From positions 1,256,501 through 1,320,500 of the forward strand of contig NZ_CP034183.1 in assembly GCF_003860465.1 (NCBI RefSeq): DNA of 64,000 nt. The letters are read 5' to 3'. Each line of letters begins with the position of its first letter. Positions within the stretch are counted from its first letter, which is position 1. This DNA is from Deinococcus psychrotolerans. Its GTDB lineage: Bacteria; Deinococcota; Deinococci; Deinococcales; Deinococcaceae. Under the pieces are notes generated by a model, which was not told the DNA's origin, searched no databases, and was given only the letters and a program-made list of their open reading frames with translations. The position numbers and the translations under genes were made by a program. Shown here piece by piece: positions 1 to 9,772 of this stretch.

Positions 1-388
1 GATCACCGTCAGCGGCAACGGCCAGACGGTGACGGTACTCGGCTCCAGCACTGGGGGCGGCGTGATTGAGATTGTCCGGGTGGACGGCTTTAAGGTCAGC
101 TTTTCCGGCGGGGCCTTTACCCTGCTGACCCGCTACCACGACGCGGTGGGCGTGATCGCCAAAATCGCGGGGCTGCTGGCCGCCGACCAGGTCAACATCG
201 CCGCGCTGACCTGTGACCGCGACAAACGCGGCGGCAACGCCATGCTGTGCGTGGAGCTCGATCAGTCGTTGGGTGAGGCGGCGCAAAAATTTCTGCTGAG
301 CTGGCCGGGGATGGACTGGGTGCGGATGGTGCGGCCAGTGATGGACGCCGGGATCGTTGCGCCCGTGCTGCTGGGGACGACAGCGTGA
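1..388 (+). CDS. sdaAB: L-serine dehydratase, iron-sulfur type, beta subunit (5' end outside window)
   Basis: C-terminal part of the beta subunit of the [4Fe-4S] L-serine deaminase, which with the alpha subunit converts L-serine to pyruvate and ammonia. The reading frame is open from base 2, so the true start lies upstream. Visible are the GSSTGGG segment typical of the end of the beta domain and an ACT-like regulatory domain ([20 protein letters not shown] onwards) that usually senses serine. The TGA stop overlaps the GTG start of the alpha subunit (GTGA), implying translational coupling. The family assignment rests on these motifs plus the neighbouring alpha subunit. Confidence 0.9.
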   Translation, partial: ITVSGNGQTVTVLGSSTGGGVIEIVRVDGFKVSFSGGAFTLLTRYHDAVGVIAKIAGLLAADQVNIAALTCDRDKRGGNAMLCVELDQSLGEAAQKFLLSWPGMDWVRMVRPVMDAGIVAPVLLGTTA

Positions 389-1230
389 CCTTAGACGAGA
401 TTCTGAATGCGCCTTCGCCCGCCTCACAGTGGGTGCTGGACAGTGACTGCGCCGAGAACGGCCTGAGTCCGGCCATCGTCAAAGAAGCCATGCGCTCGCG
501 GATTGCCGAGATGCGCGACAGCGTGGAGCGCGGGCTGGCCTCCGCCGCGCCGAGCATCACCGGCATGGTCGGCTGGAACGCCAAGGGGCTGTGGGACGCG
601 CCGGACGTGCTGCAAGCGCCGCTGCTGAGGCGGGTGCAGGCTTACGCGATGGCCGTCAACGAGGAAAATGCCCGAATGGGCCGGATTGTCGCCGCGCCGA
701 CAGCGGGCAGCGCCGGAACCATTCCGGGGGCGCTGCTGGGCGTGGCCGATCATTTAAAGATTTCGGATGACGACTTGGTGATGCCGATGGTGCTGGCGGC
801 GGGCGTGGGCAAAGCCATCAGCAAGCAGATGTTTATCAGCGGCGCGGCGGGCGGCTGTCAAGCGGAAATCGGTTCGAGCGCGGCCATGGCGGCGGCGGCC
901 GTCACCGAGCTGCTGGGCGGGTCTTCACGCGCCTGCGTCCACGCGGCGGCGATGGCCTTGATGAACACCATCGGGCTGGTCTGCGATCCGGTGGGCGGCT
1001 ATGTGGAGGTGCCGTGTGTGTCGCGCAACGCCTTTTTTGCCGTTCACGCGGTCAGCTCGGCGCAGTTGGCGCTCAGCAACTTAGAGAGCTTTATTCCACC
1101 CGACGAAGTGATCTCGGCAATGGCGCAGGTCGGGCGGATGATGCCTTTGGAGTTGCGCGAAACAGCGGAAGGTGGGCTGGCGCAAACGCCGACGGGCTTG
1201 GCGGTTACGGCGAGGATGGAAGGGAAGTAG
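385..1230 (+). CDS. sdaAA: L-serine dehydratase, iron-sulfur type, alpha subunit
   Basis: Catalytic alpha subunit (281 aa) of the two-subunit serine deaminase. The iron-sulfur cluster cysteines fit C in [14 protein letters not shown] and the pair in [12 protein letters not shown]. The glycine/alanine-rich [16 protein letters not shown] segment is conserved in the family. The GTG start is chosen because it overlaps the beta subunit stop by 4 nt. It is the last gene of the operon; the next gene downstream is convergent. Length matches the family (about 290 aa). Confidence 0.93.
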   Translation: MTLDEILNAPSPASQWVLDSDCAENGLSPAIVKEAMRSRIAEMRDSVERGLASAAPSITGMVGWNAKGLWDAPDVLQAPLLRRVQAYAMAVNEENARMGRIVAAPTAGSAGTIPGALLGVADHLKISDDDLVMPMVLAAGVGKAISKQMFISGAAGGCQAEIGSSAAMAAAAVTELLGGSSRACVHAAAMALMNTIGLVCDPVGGYVEVPCVSRNAFFAVHAVSSAQLALSNLESFIPPDEVISAMAQVGRMMPLELRETAEGGLAQTPTGLAVTARMEGK

Positions 1231-1267
1231 GCAGAGGGCACTCAAGGCGCTCTATGTTACGGCGCTC

Positions 1268-1927
1268 TTAAATCCCCAGCAGTTGCCTGAGTTCGGCGTG
1301 CGAGTTGACCACGCGCTCGGCTCCAGCTTCCAGCAGGGCATCGGCATCCACTTGATGCCCGCCGCCCGCGAAGCCCCAGCCGGTTGCGCCCGCGCTGAGG
1401 CCCGCTGCCAGGCCCGACAAGCTATCTTCCACCACGACGCAGCGCTGAATGTCGACGCCCAGTTGCTCAGCGGCGTGCAAGTACAGATCCGGCAACGGCT
1501 TGCCCAGCCCACTGACAGTGGACGGGTCGTAAGCGTGAGCGCCGAGCAACTCCGCCAAGCCAGTGGCCTTCAGCTTGAGTTGCAACTTGTCGCGGGTGCT
1601 GTTGCTGGCCACCGCGAACGGCACGCCCGCCGCTTTCAGGGCTTTCAAAATCTGCTGTGCGCCGGGCACTTCCTCCACCTTCGCAAACGCTTCGGCCAGC
1701 CGCTGGGTCAGGGCATGCTCGAATTCGGGAGTGCGCTTCCAAGCGTGATCGCGCTCCAAACTGGCGTAGAGGTTGGACGCCGTGTGGCCGACCGCCCGCG
1801 CCATGTAATCGCCGTGATCCAGAGTGAGGCCGTAATCACCGAGGGTTTGCACCCAGACCTGCCCCGAAACCACTTCGCTGTCGACCAACACACCATCCAT
1901 ATCAAAAAGAACTGCATCAAAGATCAT
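1268..1927 (-). CDS. HAD-superfamily hydrolase, beta-phosphoglucomutase/CbbY-like
   Basis: 219-aa haloacid dehalogenase fold phosphatase or phosphomutase. Motif I is DMDGVLVDSE near residue 9 (nucleophile and acid/base Asp pair), motif II is ASNSTRDK, and motif IV is VVEDSLSGLAAGLSAG. The cap sits between motifs I and II, as in subfamily IA enzymes such as beta-phosphoglucomutase and sugar phosphatases. The start overlaps the end of the upstream gene by 11 bp, so the two form a two-gene operon. The substrate cannot be told from sequence. Confidence 0.85.
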   Translation of the reverse strand: MIFDAVLFDMDGVLVDSEVVSGQVWVQTLGDYGLTLDHGDYMARAVGHTASNLYASLERDHAWKRTPEFEHALTQRLAEAFAKVEEVPGAQQILKALKAAGVPFAVASNSTRDKLQLKLKATGLAELLGAHAYDPSTVSGLGKPLPDLYLHAAEQLGVDIQRCVVVEDSLSGLAAGLSAGATGWGFAGGGHQVDADALLEAGAERVVNSHAELRQLLGI

Positions 1928-2582
1928 GTGGCCAGTCTAGGTGAACGAAGCTGACAGCCTGCCCACCGTAAACCGTCAGCGGCGAGGAATCCGGCAAGCT
2001 GACCACCACTTCTCCCCCGCTCAGCTCGGCGGCGGCGCTCAGCAGCGGAGCGTCCACCGCTTCGTCCAGTGTGCCCCACAAATGTGCTGCGCCGGCTTGC
2101 CACAGCAGTGCTCCCACCGCCTCACTGCCCGCGTAAGCCAGCAACAACACAGCCTCAGGTGAGCTTTCTAACCGCGCCGCCAGATGCCGCGAGATCGGGG
2201 TGGCCCACTCCGGTTGTCCGTGCGCTTCGGCCAGTACCGCCGCCCAGCGCGGCAGGTGCAGGCGCGAGGTTTGCTCGACCTGAATGGCGCTGGGCACAGG
2301 CAGCACCTGAAAAGTGCCTACCCGCAGATGCCCCGCTTCGCCGCTGTCTCCCCGCACAGCCCGCAGCGCAGGCACGCCGTATTCGCTGGCCCAAGTGCGG
2401 GCGGCGCTGAGCGTCACTTCGTCCAAGTCGTCTGCCGCATACAAAGCGTTCGCGCCGAGCAGATTCACGCTCGGCGACAACAGCGACTCCCCTGCGGGCC
2501 AGCCATGCGAATACAGGGCCAGCGGACGGAAGTAACTCAGCAGACTTTGGAGCGCGGGCGACAAATCGGGAGAATGGGGCAT
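1917..2582 (-). CDS. Conserved hypothetical protein, possible GNAT-like
   Basis: 221-aa soluble protein that I do not recognise with certainty. The middle and C-terminal parts (EAVLLLAYAGSEAVGALLWQ, then a beta-rich tail) resemble the core strands of an acetyltransferase-like fold, but a clear Q/RxxGxG/A acetyl-CoA loop is not evident. ATG 2582 is chosen because a TAGCCT -10 box ends 6 nt upstream, giving a leaderless message. The gene overlaps the HAD hydrolase by 11 bp, suggesting related function. Function is not assigned. Confidence 0.6.
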   Translation of the reverse strand: MPHSPDLSPALQSLLSYFRPLALYSHGWPAGESLLSPSVNLLGANALYAADDLDEVTLSAARTWASEYGVPALRAVRGDSGEAGHLRVGTFQVLPVPSAIQVEQTSRLHLPRWAAVLAEAHGQPEWATPISRHLAARLESSPEAVLLLAYAGSEAVGALLWQAGAAHLWGTLDEAVDAPLLSAAAELSGGEVVVSLPDSSPLTVYGGQAVSFVHLDWPHDL

Positions 2583-2588
2583 CTCCTC

Positions 2589-2594
2589 AGGCTA
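2589..2594 (-). promoter_or_regulatory. Leaderless -10 box (TAGCCT) for the 2582 gene
   Basis: TAGCCT on the minus strand lies 6 nt before the ATG, the spacing of Deinococcus leaderless promoters. The gap itself reads GAGGAG, so it could also act as a very close Shine-Dalgarno. Confidence 0.55.
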
Positions 2595-2616
2595 ACTTGA
2601 ATCCGGTTGCCAACAC

Positions 2617-2650
2617 AGCGCCCCAGTCCATTGCAGCAGACTGGGGCGCT
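2617..2650 (-). terminator. Inverted repeat, candidate terminator after murA
   Basis: A perfect 11-bp stem (AGCGCCCCAGT / ACTGGGGCGCT) with a 12-nt loop sits between the stop of murA and the start of the next minus-strand gene. The sequence after the stem on the minus strand lacks a good T run, so termination may be weak or the hairpin may protect the 3' end. Confidence 0.5.
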
Positions 2651-2666
2651 TGTTGATGGAGCGGAT

Positions 2667-3953
<1,287 letters not shown>

Positions 3954-4291
3954 GGATGTGTCCTTTTTGACGGCGCAGGGGCCGGAGATAAGTCAGGGTA
4001 AAGTCGAGCTTGAAGCGGCGCAGAGAAAGAAGGAAAGCAATCTTGAGTTTGCTCCGTCCGCATTTCCCTGTTGCATCTTACACACCTTACTCACTGTGAG
4101 TCCAGTAGTGGTGTGAAGATGGCCGCTGCGCCGTCCAGACAACTTGCCGAGATGTCCCGGCCCTTAAGCTTTTCTGAAGGCGGTGTTTGAGCCCGAACCG
4201 TTGCTCAGCGCTATGGACTGAGTGAAGACTGATCATTCTCCGCTGATTTGTAAGGCTCTGGAAAGGGAGCCAATTTAAACTGCATCTCAAG
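3954..4291. other. Intergenic region between murA and the EAL gene
   Basis: About 340 bp with no convincing gene. On the minus strand it holds the murA leader, with T-rich sequence and candidate -10 boxes (TACCCT/TATCT-like). It also contains a nested inverted repeat at 4081-4115, listed separately. Confidence 0.5.
4081..4115. repeat. Nested inverted repeat of unknown role
   Basis: Outer arms CACACC and GGTGTG enclose a short palindrome, ACTCAC-T-GTGAGT (4089-4101). The site lies about 130 bp upstream of murA and 180 bp upstream of the remnant start of the EAL gene. It could be an operator, but nothing in the sequence names the regulator. Confidence 0.4.
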
Positions 4292-4354
4292 ATGACCTTT
4301 AGCTGCGACTGCGAACACCTCGATTCTGCTGCCCTCAGCGGCGATTGGCTGTAG
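4292..4354 (+). pseudogene. Detached N-terminal segment of the EAL gene, ended by an in-frame TAG
   Basis: ATG 4292 opens a 20-codon peptide (MTFSCDCEHLDSAALSGDWL) that stops at TAG 4352-4354. This is the same frame as the EAL protein, and no other stop lies between it and the EAL domain. The residues after the stop (FSSSGHVTRRLTWLCG) continue naturally from it. From memory, several Deinococcus EAL proteins start with a small Cys-containing domain of this kind, so the amber codon probably interrupts a once-continuous gene. A sequencing error is possible. Confidence 0.5.
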
Positions 4355-4393
4355 TTCAGCTCGTCCGGGCACGTCACCAGGCGGCTGACTTGG

Positions 4394-5413
4394 TTGTGCG
4401 GGGCGGCCCAGCGGCACACCAGCGGCCCCGGTTGGCACTTCACAGGCAGCGCCGAGCAGTTGAGCGCCCGATTCGGGGCCATCTTGGAAGCGCTCAAATC
4501 CAGCGAATGGGCGCAGGTACAAGTCTTGCCGGTGCGGGATGGTCAGCCCGTTTACTGGCAAGCCATGACGTTGCCGAAGTGGCTGACACGTGCTCAAACC
4601 ACTTGGTTTCCAGAAGCTCTCTCTCACCTGAAGGTGGCTTTTCAGCCGGTATTTGATCTCAGGAGCGGCGCAGTCTTCGGATTTGAAGCCCTGATTCGCG
4701 CCCAAGTCGGGCAGCAGCTTTACGGCGCGGGAGAACTCCTGGGCGCGGCCCCAGCGCACGGCGGCCTGCACCTGTTTGACCGGCAGGCCCGGCAAGCGGC
4801 GATTCGGCAAGGCGCGGCGCTGACTCAGAGCGGCCACCTGCTGATCAACTTTATGCCGGGCGTGGTGTATGACCCCGAAGTTTGTTTGAACACCACCTTC
4901 GCCGTTTGCCGGGAAAGCGGCATTGATCCGGCGCGGCTCATTTTTGAAGTGGTGGAAACCGAGCATTTCCCCGATTTGGACTTGCTCCGCAGTGTGCTGG
5001 GACGCTACCGCCGCGAGGGAATGCAGGTGGCCCTCGACGACCTAGGTGCGGGGCAAAGCAGTTTGGTCTATCTGGAAGCTTTGCGCCCCGACATCGTTAA
5101 ACTTGATAAAAGCCTGATGATCGGCATTACGTCCGACGACCCACGCACGGCTTTGGTGGGAGCGCTGATTCGCTACGCCCACGAACTCGGCGTGCAGGTG
5201 GTGGCCGAGGGACTGGAAACCGCCGCCGAACTCGCCGCCGCTACTGCACTGGGAGCCGATTTGGGGCAGGGCTACGGTTTGAGCCGTCCCACCTTCGAGC
5301 GCAACCTCGTCACTGAAGCGGCCGCCTGCCAGCAGATTCAGGCGCAGGGAAAACCCTCCAAACACAGCACCGGTTTGGGAACCGCCGCGCTTTCCATTAC
5401 GCCTCCAACATAA
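4394..5413 (+). CDS. EAL-domain cyclic-di-GMP phosphodiesterase (N-terminus interrupted)
   Basis: The EAL domain begins near residue 80 (FQPVFDLRSGAVFGFEALIR). It keeps the catalytic and metal ligands of active phosphodiesterases: Glu in FEALIR, Asn in LINFMP, Glu in FEVVETEH, the Asp pair in ALDDLGAGQSS, Lys in IVKLDK and Glu in VAEGLET. It should hydrolyse c-di-GMP to pGpG. No ATG opens this frame after the amber codon at 4352; TTG 4394 is the first listed start, and initiation further in is possible. The ~80 residues before the EAL domain are probably what remains of a sensory or Cys-rich N-terminal domain. recQ follows 16 bp downstream with its own promoter. Confidence 0.75.
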   Translation: MCGAAQRHTSGPGWHFTGSAEQLSARFGAILEALKSSEWAQVQVLPVRDGQPVYWQAMTLPKWLTRAQTTWFPEALSHLKVAFQPVFDLRSGAVFGFEALIRAQVGQQLYGAGELLGAAPAHGGLHLFDRQARQAAIRQGAALTQSGHLLINFMPGVVYDPEVCLNTTFAVCRESGIDPARLIFEVVETEHFPDLDLLRSVLGRYRREGMQVALDDLGAGQSSLVYLEALRPDIVKLDKSLMIGITSDDPRTALVGALIRYAHELGVQVVAEGLETAAELAAATALGADLGQGYGLSRPTFERNLVTEAAACQQIQAQGKPSKHSTGLGTAALSITPPT

Positions 5414-5417
5414 GCGC

Positions 5418-5423
5418 TATCAT
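5418..5423 (+). promoter_or_regulatory. Leaderless -10 box (TATCAT) for recQ
   Basis: TATCAT ends 6 nt before the recQ ATG, in the short gap after the EAL gene. recQ is therefore probably transcribed independently as a leaderless mRNA. Confidence 0.6.
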
Positions 5424-5429
5424 CGGGCC

Positions 5430-7625
5430 ATGACCGCCGCTCAACCAGCCAACGCCACCGCACTCAGCCTTCTCAAATCGGTGTGGGGCTACGATCAGTT
5501 CCGGGGCGTGCAGGCCGACATCGTGCGGGCGGTGACCAACGGCGAAAACGCGCTGGTGCTGATGCCCACCGGTGGCGGCAAGAGCTTGTGCTATCAGGTG
5601 CCGAGCTTGCTGCGGCGCGGGGTGGGCGTGGTGGTGAGCCCGCTGATCGCCCTGATGAAAGACCAGGTAGACGCCCTGCGCCAAAACGGAGTGCGGGCCG
5701 CTTACCTCAACAGCAGCCTGAGCTTGCAGGGCGTGCGCGAGGTGGAAGCCGCGCTGATGGCCGGCGAGCTTGATTTGCTGTATGTCGCGCCGGAGCGCCT
5801 GCTGATGCCGCGCATGCTGGAGCTGCTCGAACAAGCAGAAGTCGCTCTCTTTGCCGTTGACGAGGCGCACTGTGTCAGTCAGTGGGGGCACGATTTCCGG
5901 CCCGAATATCAGGGGTTGGGCGTGCTGCAAGAGCGCTTCCCGGCACTGCCGCGTCTGGCCCTGACCGCCACCGCCGACGAGCGCACCCGCGCCGATATCA
6001 TTCAGGTGCTGGGCCTGCAAGGTGCCCACCTGTTTGTCAGCAGCTTCGACCGGCCCAATATCCAGTACCGCATTCAGCAAAAAGGAGTGGGCAAGGCTGG
6101 CCCCAAGTCTGAATTGCTGGCCTTCATTCAGGCCGAGCACCCCAAGGAAGCGGGCATCGTCTACTGCCTGTCGCGCAAAAGTGTGGAAGAAACCGCCGAG
6201 TGGCTGAGCAGGCAAGGAGTCGAAGCCTTGCCGTACCACGCCGGACTCGCGCCGCGTGAGCGCAACTCGGCTCAGGAAAGGTTCCTGCAAGAAGAAGGCC
6301 TGATCGTGGTCGCCACCGTCGCCTTCGGGATGGGTATCGACAAATCCAATGTGCGCTTCGTGGCGCACCTCGATTTGCCCAAAAGCATGGAAGGCTACTA
6401 CCAGGAAACCGGACGCGCCGGACGCGACGGCCTGCCCAGCACCGCTTGGATGACCTACGGCCTGGCGGACGTGGTCAACGTGCGCCGGATGCTGGCCCAG
6501 AGCGACGCGCCGGAGCACATCAAGCGGGTGGAGGCCAGCAAACTCGACGCGCTGTTGGCTTACTGTGAAACCGCAACGTGCCGCCGACAGGTGCTGCTGA
6601 CCTATTTTGGCGAAGACTTGGCCGAGCCGTGCGGCAACTGCGACACCTGCCTGAGCCCACCTCAGACCTTTGACGCCACCAAGCCCGCGCAGATGGCGCT
6701 CTCGGCGGCGATCCGCACCGGCAACCGCTTCGGCGCGGCGCACCTGACTGACGTGCTGCTGGGCAATCTCACCGAGCGGGTCAGCGGGCTGGGCCACCAC
6801 CAGTTGCCCACTTTCGGCGTCGGCAAAGCGCTGCCGGAGCGGGCCTGGCGCAACATCATCCGGCAATTGGTGGCGCTGGGCTACCTCACCACCGACGCCG
6901 CCGGCCACGGCTCACTGATCGCCTCAGGCAAGTCGCGTCCCCTGCTGAAAGGCGAGCAGACCTTGTGGCTGCGCGAAGAAATGCTGACCACACCCAGCAA
7001 AGCAAAGAAGGATCGCCGCAACTCTGCGCCCGTCAGTGCTGGAGTCGGCGGCTTGTTTGAAGCGCTGCGTGCGCTGCGTCTCAAGCTCTCCCGCGAAGGC
7101 GAGGTGCCGCCCTACGTGATTTTTCACGACGCCACCCTCAGAGAAATGGCCGAGCGCCGCCCGACTTCGCTGGCGGTGCTGGGCACCATCGGCGGTGTCG
7201 GCACCCGCAAACTGACGCAGTACGGTGAGGCGTTCTTGGAGGTGCTGCGCAGCGATGTTGCGCCCGTTGAAGAACTGGGCGCGAAGCAGAACAATGCCTT
7301 GCTGAGTATTTTGAACCGCAAGCCAGACAGTGAAACTGGGCCGAGCGCCGCCCTGCCTGCGGGCCGCTTGTTCTCGCAGACGGTAGCAGGAAATACTCCC
7401 GACTCAGGCGTGGCCGAGCGGCTGCGCGAACTGCGGCGCACACTGGCCAAGGAGCGTGACATCAGCGCCTTTTTGATTTTTCCGAATGCCACGCTGGACG
7501 TACTGGCCGAGCGCCAGCCGCGCAGCGTGGCCGAACTCCACGGCCTAGCAGGCATGGGCGAAAAGCGCATCGACGCTTACGGCGAGCAGATCGTGGCGGC
7601 GATTTTGGGTTCAGTGGACGGTTGA
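5430..7625 (+). CDS. recQ: ATP-dependent DNA helicase RecQ with two HRDC domains
   Basis: 731-aa 3'-5' superfamily 2 helicase for recombination and fork repair. Walker A is MPTGGGKSLCYQ; the DEAH box is in VDEAHCVSQWGHDFRPEY (RecQ aromatic-rich loop included). Motif VI is YYQETGRAGRDG. A four-Cys zinc site (CETATCRR then CGNCDTC) and a winged helix follow. Two HRDC modules sit near residues 535-605 and 660-728. Most RecQ proteins carry one HRDC and D. radiodurans RecQ is known for three, so two is intermediate. The HRDC modules help binding to branched DNA. Confidence 0.96.
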   Translation: MTAAQPANATALSLLKSVWGYDQFRGVQADIVRAVTNGENALVLMPTGGGKSLCYQVPSLLRRGVGVVVSPLIALMKDQVDALRQNGVRAAYLNSSLSLQGVREVEAALMAGELDLLYVAPERLLMPRMLELLEQAEVALFAVDEAHCVSQWGHDFRPEYQGLGVLQERFPALPRLALTATADERTRADIIQVLGLQGAHLFVSSFDRPNIQYRIQQKGVGKAGPKSELLAFIQAEHPKEAGIVYCLSRKSVEETAEWLSRQGVEALPYHAGLAPRERNSAQERFLQEEGLIVVATVAFGMGIDKSNVRFVAHLDLPKSMEGYYQETGRAGRDGLPSTAWMTYGLADVVNVRRMLAQSDAPEHIKRVEASKLDALLAYCETATCRRQVLLTYFGEDLAEPCGNCDTCLSPPQTFDATKPAQMALSAAIRTGNRFGAAHLTDVLLGNLTERVSGLGHHQLPTFGVGKALPERAWRNIIRQLVALGYLTTDAAGHGSLIASGKSRPLLKGEQTLWLREEMLTTPSKAKKDRRNSAPVSAGVGGLFEALRALRLKLSREGEVPPYVIFHDATLREMAERRPTSLAVLGTIGGVGTRKLTQYGEAFLEVLRSDVAPVEELGAKQNNALLSILNRKPDSETGPSAALPAGRLFSQTVAGNTPDSGVAERLRELRRTLAKERDISAFLIFPNATLDVLAERQPRSVAELHGLAGMGEKRIDAYGEQIVAAILGSVDG

Positions 7626-7762
7626 GCGCCGCACTGGACTTTTCCCGCTGAGCCGCTAGGATACCTGAGGAACAAAGTCAACCCAACGTCTCAGCGCGGC
7701 TGACCACTGCTTTTTGGTGGGCTTGCCGTTTCGGCGTACCGGAAGTTGGCAGGGGGGAATAC

Positions 7763-9670
7763 ATGAACGAACGGCGGACATCAAGCGGCGTTTCTTTCGA
7801 ATCTGGGCGGAGGACTGCACGGCCTGCCAAGGCGCTCTTTATAGGTCTGGCGCTCGCACTGGGAGCTTGTGCCCAGCCCGGCCCCGGCACCGACCCCAAG
7901 CCGGAAAACCGCGAACTGGGCGAGAACGTCAAGGTCTTTGATCCCAGCATGTCCACCGCCGACATTCAGGCGGCGGTGGACGCTGTCAAGGCCCAGCAGC
8001 TCAACGCCGAGTTTGGCAATGGCCGCTACGCCCTGTTTTTCAAGCCCGGCACTTACGGCACGCCCGACAAGCCGCTGCTCATCGATGTCGGTTACTACAC
8101 CGAGGTCGTGGGCCTGGGCCGCACGCCGAATGACGTGGTCATCAACGGCCACGTCAATGTCTACAACCGCTGCTTGGAGACCGGCACTGACGGCAACCCC
8201 AGCAACTGCATCGCTTTAGACAACTTCTGGCGCTCAGCGTCCAACATGACCATCAAGGTGGCGGGCGGCGAAGGCTGTCAGGCGGCCACCAATTTCTGGG
8301 CAGTCTCGCAGGCCGCTCCGCTGCGGCGCATGAATGTGGTGGGCAAATTCAGCCTCATGGATTACTGCTCGGCTGGCCCGCAGTACGCCAGCGGCGGCTT
8401 TATTGCCGATTCCAGATTCAGCGGAACTGACGCGGTGGTCAACGGCTCACAGCAGCAGTTCTATATCCGCAACAGCGAAGTTCCCGGCTGGTCGAACGGC
8501 GTTTGGAATCAGGTGTTTTCCGGCGTCACGGGAGCGCCCACCACCAATTTCGGCACGCTTTCCAGCGACGGCAAAACGCTGGGCACCTACACCACGCTGC
8601 TCAGTACGCCCGTCTCGCGGGAGAAGCCGTACTTGTACCTGGACAGCAGTGGGGCGTATCAGGTGTACGTGCCGGCCACCCGGCAAAACACCAGCGGCGT
8701 GAGCTGGGGCAGCGGCGCGGAAAGTGATGGGCGCAGCCTGCCGCTGACTTCCTTCTTCATCGCCCGGCCCACCGACAGCGCGGCGGCGATCAACGCGGCG
8801 CTGTCGGGCGGGCGCAATGTGCTGTTTACACCGGGCATCTATACCGTCAGCCAGAGCATTCAAATCACCAAGGCCAATACCGTCGTGCTGGGACTGGGCC
8901 TCGCCACCCTGACGACCCAAAACGGAGCCGTGCCGATGAGGGTCGCTGACGTGGACGGTGTTGACATTGCCGGACTGACCTTTGACGCCGGAGCTGTGAA
9001 CTCGCCCACGCTGCTCAAAATCGGCACCACCAGCACGGGTGGCTCGATCACCAATCCGGTGGCGCTGCACGATGTGTTCTTCCGCATCGGCGGGCCGCAC
9101 CTCGGCAAGGCCAGCAACAGCCTAGAAGTCAACCGCTCCGGTACGCTGCTCGATCACCTGTGGGTCTGGCGGGCCGATCACGGTACGGGCGTGGGCTGGG
9201 ACAGCAACACCGCCGACCACGGCGTGATCGTCAACGGCAACGATGTCACCGCCACCGGCTTATTTGTCGAGCATTTCCAGAAAGAAGAAGTCCTCTGGAA
9301 CGGTGAGCGCGGCAAGACCATTTTCTTCCAAAACGAAATGCCGTATGACCCACCCAATCAGGCCGCTTGGAAAAATGGCCCCGCGCTGGGCTACGCCGCC
9401 TACAAAGTGGCCGACTCAGTGCAAAACCACGAAGGCTGGGGCATGGGCAGCTACATTTTCATGAATGTCGATCCCAGCGTTCACGCCAGCACCGCCTTCA
9501 GTGTGCCGCTCAGTGCCGGCGTCAAGCTCCACAGCCTCCTGACGGTGCAGCTCAACAAAGGCATGGGCATCATCGACCACGTGGTTAACCAGATGGGCGA
9601 TCCCGTGACTGGCGACGCCGCCACCGGCAAGCCTGCCGGAACCCCCAGCATGGTCATCAACTTCCCCTGA
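7763..9670 (+). CDS. Secreted lipoprotein with GH55-like right-handed beta-helix
   Basis: 635-aa exported protein. The N-terminus has a basic stretch, a hydrophobic core and a lipobox LGAC with Cys36, followed by a Pro-rich linker, so it should be a lipid-anchored surface protein. The body looks like the tandem beta-helix fold of glycoside hydrolase family 55 (beta-1,3-glucanases). I recognise the C-terminal run VVNGNDVTATGLFVEHFQK, WNGERGKTIFFQNEMPYDPP and NHEGWGMGSYIF as closely like bacterial GH55 enzymes. The catalytic acid probably lies in the NEMPYDPP region. A strong GGGGGGAA ribosome site precedes ATG 7763. It is monocistronic, closed by a strong terminator. Confidence 0.75.
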   Translation: MNERRTSSGVSFESGRRTARPAKALFIGLALALGACAQPGPGTDPKPENRELGENVKVFDPSMSTADIQAAVDAVKAQQLNAEFGNGRYALFFKPGTYGTPDKPLLIDVGYYTEVVGLGRTPNDVVINGHVNVYNRCLETGTDGNPSNCIALDNFWRSASNMTIKVAGGEGCQAATNFWAVSQAAPLRRMNVVGKFSLMDYCSAGPQYASGGFIADSRFSGTDAVVNGSQQQFYIRNSEVPGWSNGVWNQVFSGVTGAPTTNFGTLSSDGKTLGTYTTLLSTPVSREKPYLYLDSSGAYQVYVPATRQNTSGVSWGSGAESDGRSLPLTSFFIARPTDSAAAINAALSGGRNVLFTPGIYTVSQSIQITKANTVVLGLGLATLTTQNGAVPMRVADVDGVDIAGLTFDAGAVNSPTLLKIGTTSTGGSITNPVALHDVFFRIGGPHLGKASNSLEVNRSGTLLDHLWVWRADHGTGVGWDSNTADHGVIVNGNDVTATGLFVEHFQKEEVLWNGERGKTIFFQNEMPYDPPNQAAWKNGPALGYAAYKVADSVQNHEGWGMGSYIFMNVDPSVHASTAFSVPLSAGVKLHSLLTVQLNKGMGIIDHVVNQMGDPVTGDAATGKPAGTPSMVINFP

Positions 9671-9680
9671 ATCTGTTCTG

Positions 9681-9725
9681 AAAAAAGCGTGGCCCGCCCC
9701 AGATGGATGGCGGGCCGCGCTTTTT
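9681..9725 (+). terminator. Rho-independent terminator
   Basis: AAAAAAGCG-T-GGCCCGCC pairs with GGCGGGCC-G-CGCTTTTT across a 10-nt loop, directly after the GH55-like gene. A textbook GC stem with a T tract. Confidence 0.9.
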
Positions 9726-9760
9726 GGTGACTGCGGTGGGAACACCCCGAATCGGAGACT

Positions 9761-9766
9761 TATCCT
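9761..9766 (+). promoter_or_regulatory. Leaderless -10 box (TATCCT) for the VOC gene
   Basis: TATCCT ends 6 nt before ATG 9773. Confidence 0.55.
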
Positions 9767-9772
9767 CAGGCC

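Noticed and set aside
5397..6908. 503-codon open frame antisense to recQ
   Set aside because: It is the GC-rich shadow of recQ in the opposite frame, with Gln/His/Arg-rich composition and no domain or ribosome site.
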